In this document: in pieces, positions 30,928 to 33,795 of the stretch
Layout of the letters: each line of letters starts with the position of its first letter
Position numbering within the stretch: the first letter of the stretch is position 1
From: an uncultured Flavobacteriales bacterium
GTDB taxonomy: Bacteria; Bacteroidota; Bacteroidia; Flavobacteriales_G; NORP312
Length of the DNA stretch: 33,795 bases
Direction of reading: 5' to 3'
Assembly: GCA_905480125.1 (NCBI GenBank)
Contig: CAJQPE010000091.1
Coordinates: 1-33,795 of the forward strand
Translations under genes and position numbers: made by a program
The notes under the pieces: model-generated
Seen by the model: only the letters and a program-made list of their open reading frames with translations
Told to the model about the DNA's origin: nothing
Databases searched by the model: none

Positions 30928-31941
30928 TTAGTTTTGTTTAATTGTAACTTTAGCTAACTTTCCATTTCTGCCAGTCAACCACCCTTTACCACCCTTTAAA
31001 ACACAGCTATAATATCCCTCATTTGAAAGAGGCATCCAATAATAACCATTGTCAGACGTAATATCGATGCCTGTTCTTCCTACAGAAATAGCAAACTGAT
31101 CGCTTGCAGCAACGCATGAGCGATAACCTCTTGGCCCATTGGTCGAAATTAATTTCCATGTTTCTCCGCCATCAGATGTTACTGCGCAGCTTCCCTTTGT
31201 ATTTAAAGAATCTAAGTAGTTTCCTCCGACAATAATTCCATTCCATTCATCAAAAAAAGCCATCGAATATATGCCACTTTCTTTTCCTGCTCGCATAGGG
31301 GTATTAAAAACCTGCCAGCTATAACCTCTATTAGTTGACTTAAATACTCTTGCTTTTTCACCGCCTCCTGTTGCAATCCAAATTGTGCTATCTCCTTTAC
31401 AAACAATACCAGTTCCGCTTGCAGCAAAACCAGCTTCATTTTTTAAAGTATTTGGCAAGGATTTAATTGATTTCCATGATTTTCCACCATCAGTAGTTCG
31501 AATGATATACAATTTTCCGTTTACAGGATCACTATATGCAATTCCGCTTTTTTCATCCCAAAAATCCATCCCATCAAAAAAAAATTCCTTTTCTAAGTTT
31601 TCGTAAACCTTGCTCCAATTTTCGCCTCCATCCACTGTCCTGTATATCAAGCATCCATCTCCTGAGCTCATTACTATTGCTTTTTCATCATCAAAAGCAT
31701 GAACATCTCTAAAGTCTAAATAGGAGCCGCCAGGAATTGTGTCTGCCAACCAATCTTTATTATTTGTTGTTTTCATATACACTCCGCCACTTCCTGAAGC
31801 CCATGCCACCGTGTCATTAACGAAATAAAGTCCACGCATGGAAGATTGAAAATTATCAACCTCTACTCTATCGATTTGAATCTGAGAATAGGCATCAACA
31901 AAACTGAGAATTAATATAAATATATGATAGCAAGCTTTCAT
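30928..31941 (-). CDS. YCF48-like / BNR-repeat secreted beta-propeller protein
   Basis: A 337-residue protein with a signal peptide (about residues 1–20, ending AYSQ) and repeated motifs of the type TxDGGxxW (RTVDGGENWSKV, RTTDGGKSWKSI, KSTNRGYSWQVF, TSDGGETWKLI), each a blade of a YCF48/BNR-type propeller. In cyanobacteria and plants YCF48 is a photosystem II assembly factor, but Bacteroidota proteins of this class are general secreted propellers, often labelled oxidoreductase in error. There is no sorting domain at the C terminus (it ends LAKVTIKQN), so it is probably periplasmic. The ATG at 31941 is preferred to a TTG at 31950. Confidence 0.82.
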   Translation of the reverse strand: MKACYHIFILILSFVDAYSQIQIDRVEVDNFQSSMRGLYFVNDTVAWASGSGGVYMKTTNNKDWLADTIPGGSYLDFRDVHAFDDEKAIVMSSGDGCLIYRTVDGGENWSKVYENLEKEFFFDGMDFWDEKSGIAYSDPVNGKLYIIRTTDGGKSWKSIKSLPNTLKNEAGFAASGTGIVCKGDSTIWIATGGGEKARVFKSTNRGYSWQVFNTPMRAGKESGIYSMAFFDEWNGIIVGGNYLDSLNTKGSCAVTSDGGETWKLISTNGPRGYRSCVAASDQFAISVGRTGIDITSDNGYYWMPLSNEGYYSCVLKGGKGWLTGRNGKLAKVTIKQN

Positions 31942-32075
31942 CTTAAACAAGGATACAGTTTTTTGAAACGAGACGAAAACGAACCTATGATTAAAATCAA
32001 GAAAGATTTGATTAAATTCAATAGAAATTCAACTAACATTTCTCGTTATTGGAATACAATTTTATAAGCTAATAA

Positions 32076-32107
32076 CAAAATTAGATAATTGTTTTACCAT
32101 GAGACAA
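32076..32107 (-). promoter_or_regulatory. Possible promoter of the YCF48-like gene
   Basis: On the minus strand TTG (32107–32105) is followed after 21 bases by TAATTTTG (32083–32076). It lies across the stop of the upstream flavoprotein gene and would leave a leader of about 130 bases. The two genes may also be co-transcribed. Confidence 0.3.
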
Positions 32108-33208
32108 TGAAATCAATTTAGGTAAAATTCCAGGCAATAATTTTAGCGGTTTTAATGCAATATTCGAAGCCCATTTATTTCCAAAAAGAGGTTCAATATA
32201 TCTCCCTAATTTCAAGCGCGTTTTAAATTCTATATCCCAATTCTTGGAGTAATATCTTTCCATTTCATCTCTCGAAATATTCTGATTTAAAAACTGATAA
32301 ACCTGTTCTGAACAAATTTTAGCACCATGAATAGCCATAGCCATTCCATTTCCACATAACGGATGAATCATTCCTGCAGCATCACCAACCATAAGAACAT
32401 GTTTTTCTACTGTTCGTTTTATACCGAAATTAATTTGACTGATTACAAGTGGCTTAATAAATGAAGAAGATGCGTTGTTGAATAACGAATGTAAATATGG
32501 GTTTTTAGCAAGATGAACGTGCTCTAGTTCTTTTATGTTTTTATATCGATTTAATACATTATTTGTTGTTAAATAAGATACATTAAGCAATCCATTTTCA
32601 ATTTTAGACACACCGCAATAACCCCCTTCAAAGTTATGAAGACTAACCAAATCGTCTTCATGTTCTCCTCTAAAATGACATTTAATCCCAACATAATTTG
32701 TTCGTTTATAGAAAAATTTCATCCTGATTTCTTTGTCAAGATTAGATCGCTTTCCATAGGCGCCTATTACAACTTTAGTGTTATAGCTATTATTAGATGT
32801 ATTTAACTCGAAATGGTTTTCATTGGAGAAGTTTACTTTTGTCACTACTGTATCTGTAACAATGACAACTCCCATATTCGAAGCTAATGAGAAAAGTTCT
32901 TTATCAAGCACATATCTGCTCATACTAAAGCCACCCATATTCATTTCACAAGTTGAAGATGCTCCATCTACAGATGAAATCATAAATCTAGATATTTCTT
33001 TTGCCCCAAGGTTCTCAGGAAAAAAACCTAATCTTTTTAAATAAGGACGAACTTCATTCGATAGATATTCGCCACAAACTTTGTGCATAGGAAAGTTCTT
33101 TTTTTCTATAACTAATACACTTATTCCCCTTTTTGCTAGATCGATAGAGCTAACCAAGCCCGCTAATCCACCTCCAATAATTACAACATCAAAATTGCTA
33201 CCGTTCAT
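32081..33208 (-). CDS. FAD-dependent oxidoreductase of the geranylgeranyl-reductase-like family
   Basis: A 375-residue flavoprotein. The N-terminal dinucleotide fold is VVIIGGGLAGLVSSIDLAKRG, ending in VLVIEKK (positions about 33100–33190), followed by the family motif KVCGEYLS. The second FAD motif is MVGDAAGMIHPLCGNGMAMA (32321–32385). Members of this group (GGR, UbiH-like and halogenase-like flavoproteins) reduce or oxidise lipophilic or polyketide substrates. In Bacteroidota similar genes often accompany a type III polyketide synthase and a methyltransferase, but neither is next to this one within the window. Cytosolic, perhaps membrane-associated. It is divergent from the IF2_N-like gene. 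Confidence 0.85.
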   Translation of the reverse strand: MNGSNFDVVIIGGGLAGLVSSIDLAKRGISVLVIEKKNFPMHKVCGEYLSNEVRPYLKRLGFFPENLGAKEISRFMISSVDGASSTCEMNMGGFSMSRYVLDKELFSLASNMGVVIVTDTVVTKVNFSNENHFELNTSNNSYNTKVVIGAYGKRSNLDKEIRMKFFYKRTNYVGIKCHFRGEHEDDLVSLHNFEGGYCGVSKIENGLLNVSYLTTNNVLNRYKNIKELEHVHLAKNPYLHSLFNNASSSFIKPLVISQINFGIKRTVEKHVLMVGDAAGMIHPLCGNGMAMAIHGAKICSEQVYQFLNQNISRDEMERYYSKNWDIEFKTRLKLGRYIEPLFGNKWASNIALKPLKLLPGILPKLISLSHGKTII

Positions 33209-33312
33209 GTTTTTATTTAAAAGTAAAGTTATTAATAATTTGCCCGTAGATTATTTTAAAGTAAATCAATAGATTAATTAAGCTAAATGATGGTTTATTT
33301 TCATGTGGTTTG

Positions 33313-33320
33313 TACCTTTG
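33313..33320 (+). promoter_or_regulatory. -7 promoter box of the IF2_N-like gene
   Basis: TACCTTTG matches TAnnTTTG. Transcription would begin near 33325, leaving a leader of about 20 bases. The -33 region has no clear TTG. Confidence 0.4.
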
Positions 33321-33344
33321 CATTCCATTATAAGAGAGCGAACC

Positions 33345-33795
33345 ATGAGATTAGGTCAATTAGCAAGAAAATTAGAGGTTAAGTCAGCAGATATTGTTAG
33401 CTATTTAGCTAACGAGCATAAAGCTGAAATTAGTGCTCATCCCAATAGTAAAGTTGATGATAAGTTAGTTTCCGCTGTTTCTAAGCACTTTTTAGTCGAT
33501 AAAGGTGATTCCATAGCAAACCAAGTTGGCGCTGCTAATAAAGATACAGCAGAAACTCCAATAAAAACTGAAAAGATCAAAGATTTAAAAGTACCTAAAA
33601 AGGTAAAGGAAGTGAATAAAGTTGTTTCGCCAAAAAATAAGATTGATGAAAATGGCGAAGAAATAATCAATCCAGCACCTGAGTTTGAAGAGGCAATTGA
33701 TTATGACAATGCAGAACATATCGAAACTATTAAACCTGAAGAGCTTGCTGGATTAAAGGTAGTCGATAAAATTGATCTACCCCCTCCTCCTCCTC
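33345..33795 (+). CDS. IF2_N-like domain protein (3' end outside window)
   Basis: 150 codons are visible from ATG 33345 to the right edge. Residues 1–50 (MRLGQLARKLEVKSADIVSYL, then AHPNSKVDDKLVSAVSKHF; 33345–33494) align with the IF2_N helical domain at the start of translation initiation factor IF-2, where it contributes to ribosome binding. A Lys/Glu-rich low-complexity stretch follows, then LKVVDKIDL and a polyproline run at the edge. Bacteroidota infB also begins with such a domain, but it normally follows nusA, and this gene has its own promoter beside a divergent flavoprotein gene. A stand-alone IF2_N protein is therefore the better guess, though infB itself cannot be excluded from the visible part. 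Confidence 0.65.
   Translation, partial: MRLGQLARKLEVKSADIVSYLANEHKAEISAHPNSKVDDKLVSAVSKHFLVDKGDSIANQVGAANKDTAETPIKTEKIKDLKVPKKVKEVNKVVSPKNKIDENGEEIINPAPEFEEAIDYDNAEHIETIKPEELAGLKVVDKIDLPPPPP

Noticed and set aside
1-33795. Treating every TAnnTTTG as a promoter
   Set aside because: At this base composition dozens of matches are expected by chance over both strands; I kept only those in gaps just upstream of a gene or RNA and gave modest confidence.

Overview
The window looks like chromosomal DNA from a low-GC marine-type Bacteroidota, most likely Flavobacteriales. Signs of this are type IX secretion (T9SS) sorting domains on secreted proteins, SprB-type adhesin repeats, a nusB–DUF1573–yajC–ybbR operon, a DUF3276 protein, DUF2279 and YCF48-like proteins, almost no Shine-Dalgarno sequences, and Bacteroidota-type TAnnTTTG promoter boxes. 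I see no insertion sequence, prophage, tRNA, 16S/23S rRNA or CRISPR array.

Layout. 1–1348 (-) is a secreted leucine-rich-repeat protein cut by the left edge. 1558–4595 (-) is a two-gene unit of a ThDP-dependent acetolactate-synthase-like enzyme and an aldehyde dehydrogenase. 4787–8645 (-) is a housekeeping operon: leucine dehydrogenase, NusB, a DUF1573 lipoprotein, YajC and a YbbR-like protein. 8763–11009 (+) holds a fused ABC exporter and a PUR-alpha-like DUF3276 protein. 11517–14877 (+) holds a PagL-like outer-membrane lipid A deacylase and a lipoprotein dipeptidyl peptidase III. 15033–21620 (+) is one 2195-residue T9SS-exported adhesin with eight SprB-type repeats. It ends in a symmetrical terminator shared with the convergent RNase P RNA gene (about 21680–22025, -). 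An Smr-domain gene, a NUDIX hydrolase and a DUF2279 gene follow. 24159–26820 (+) encodes an OmpA-family protein and a beta-propeller T9SS cargo, and 26853–28082 (+) is ribBA.

28050–29855 is the least understood part. Two unrecognised genes diverge from a very AT-rich spacer that carries an array of CTTAA boxes. One product has a segment resembling the C-terminal lid of sigma-54 activators but no ATPase core. From 29852 to the right edge lie a carboxypeptidase-regulatory-like protein, a YCF48-like secreted protein, a flavin-dependent oxidoreductase and the start of an IF2_N-like protein.

How the genes work together. Much of the window is envelope biology: three T9SS cargoes, an OmpA-like anchor, YajC for the Sec translocon, a lipid A deacylase and several small secreted proteins. 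The rest is core metabolism and RNA processing. The items most worth a second look are the CTTAA array with its flanking genes, a set of apparently leaderless transcripts whose promoter spacing matches that of rnpB, and the internal architecture of the giant adhesin.
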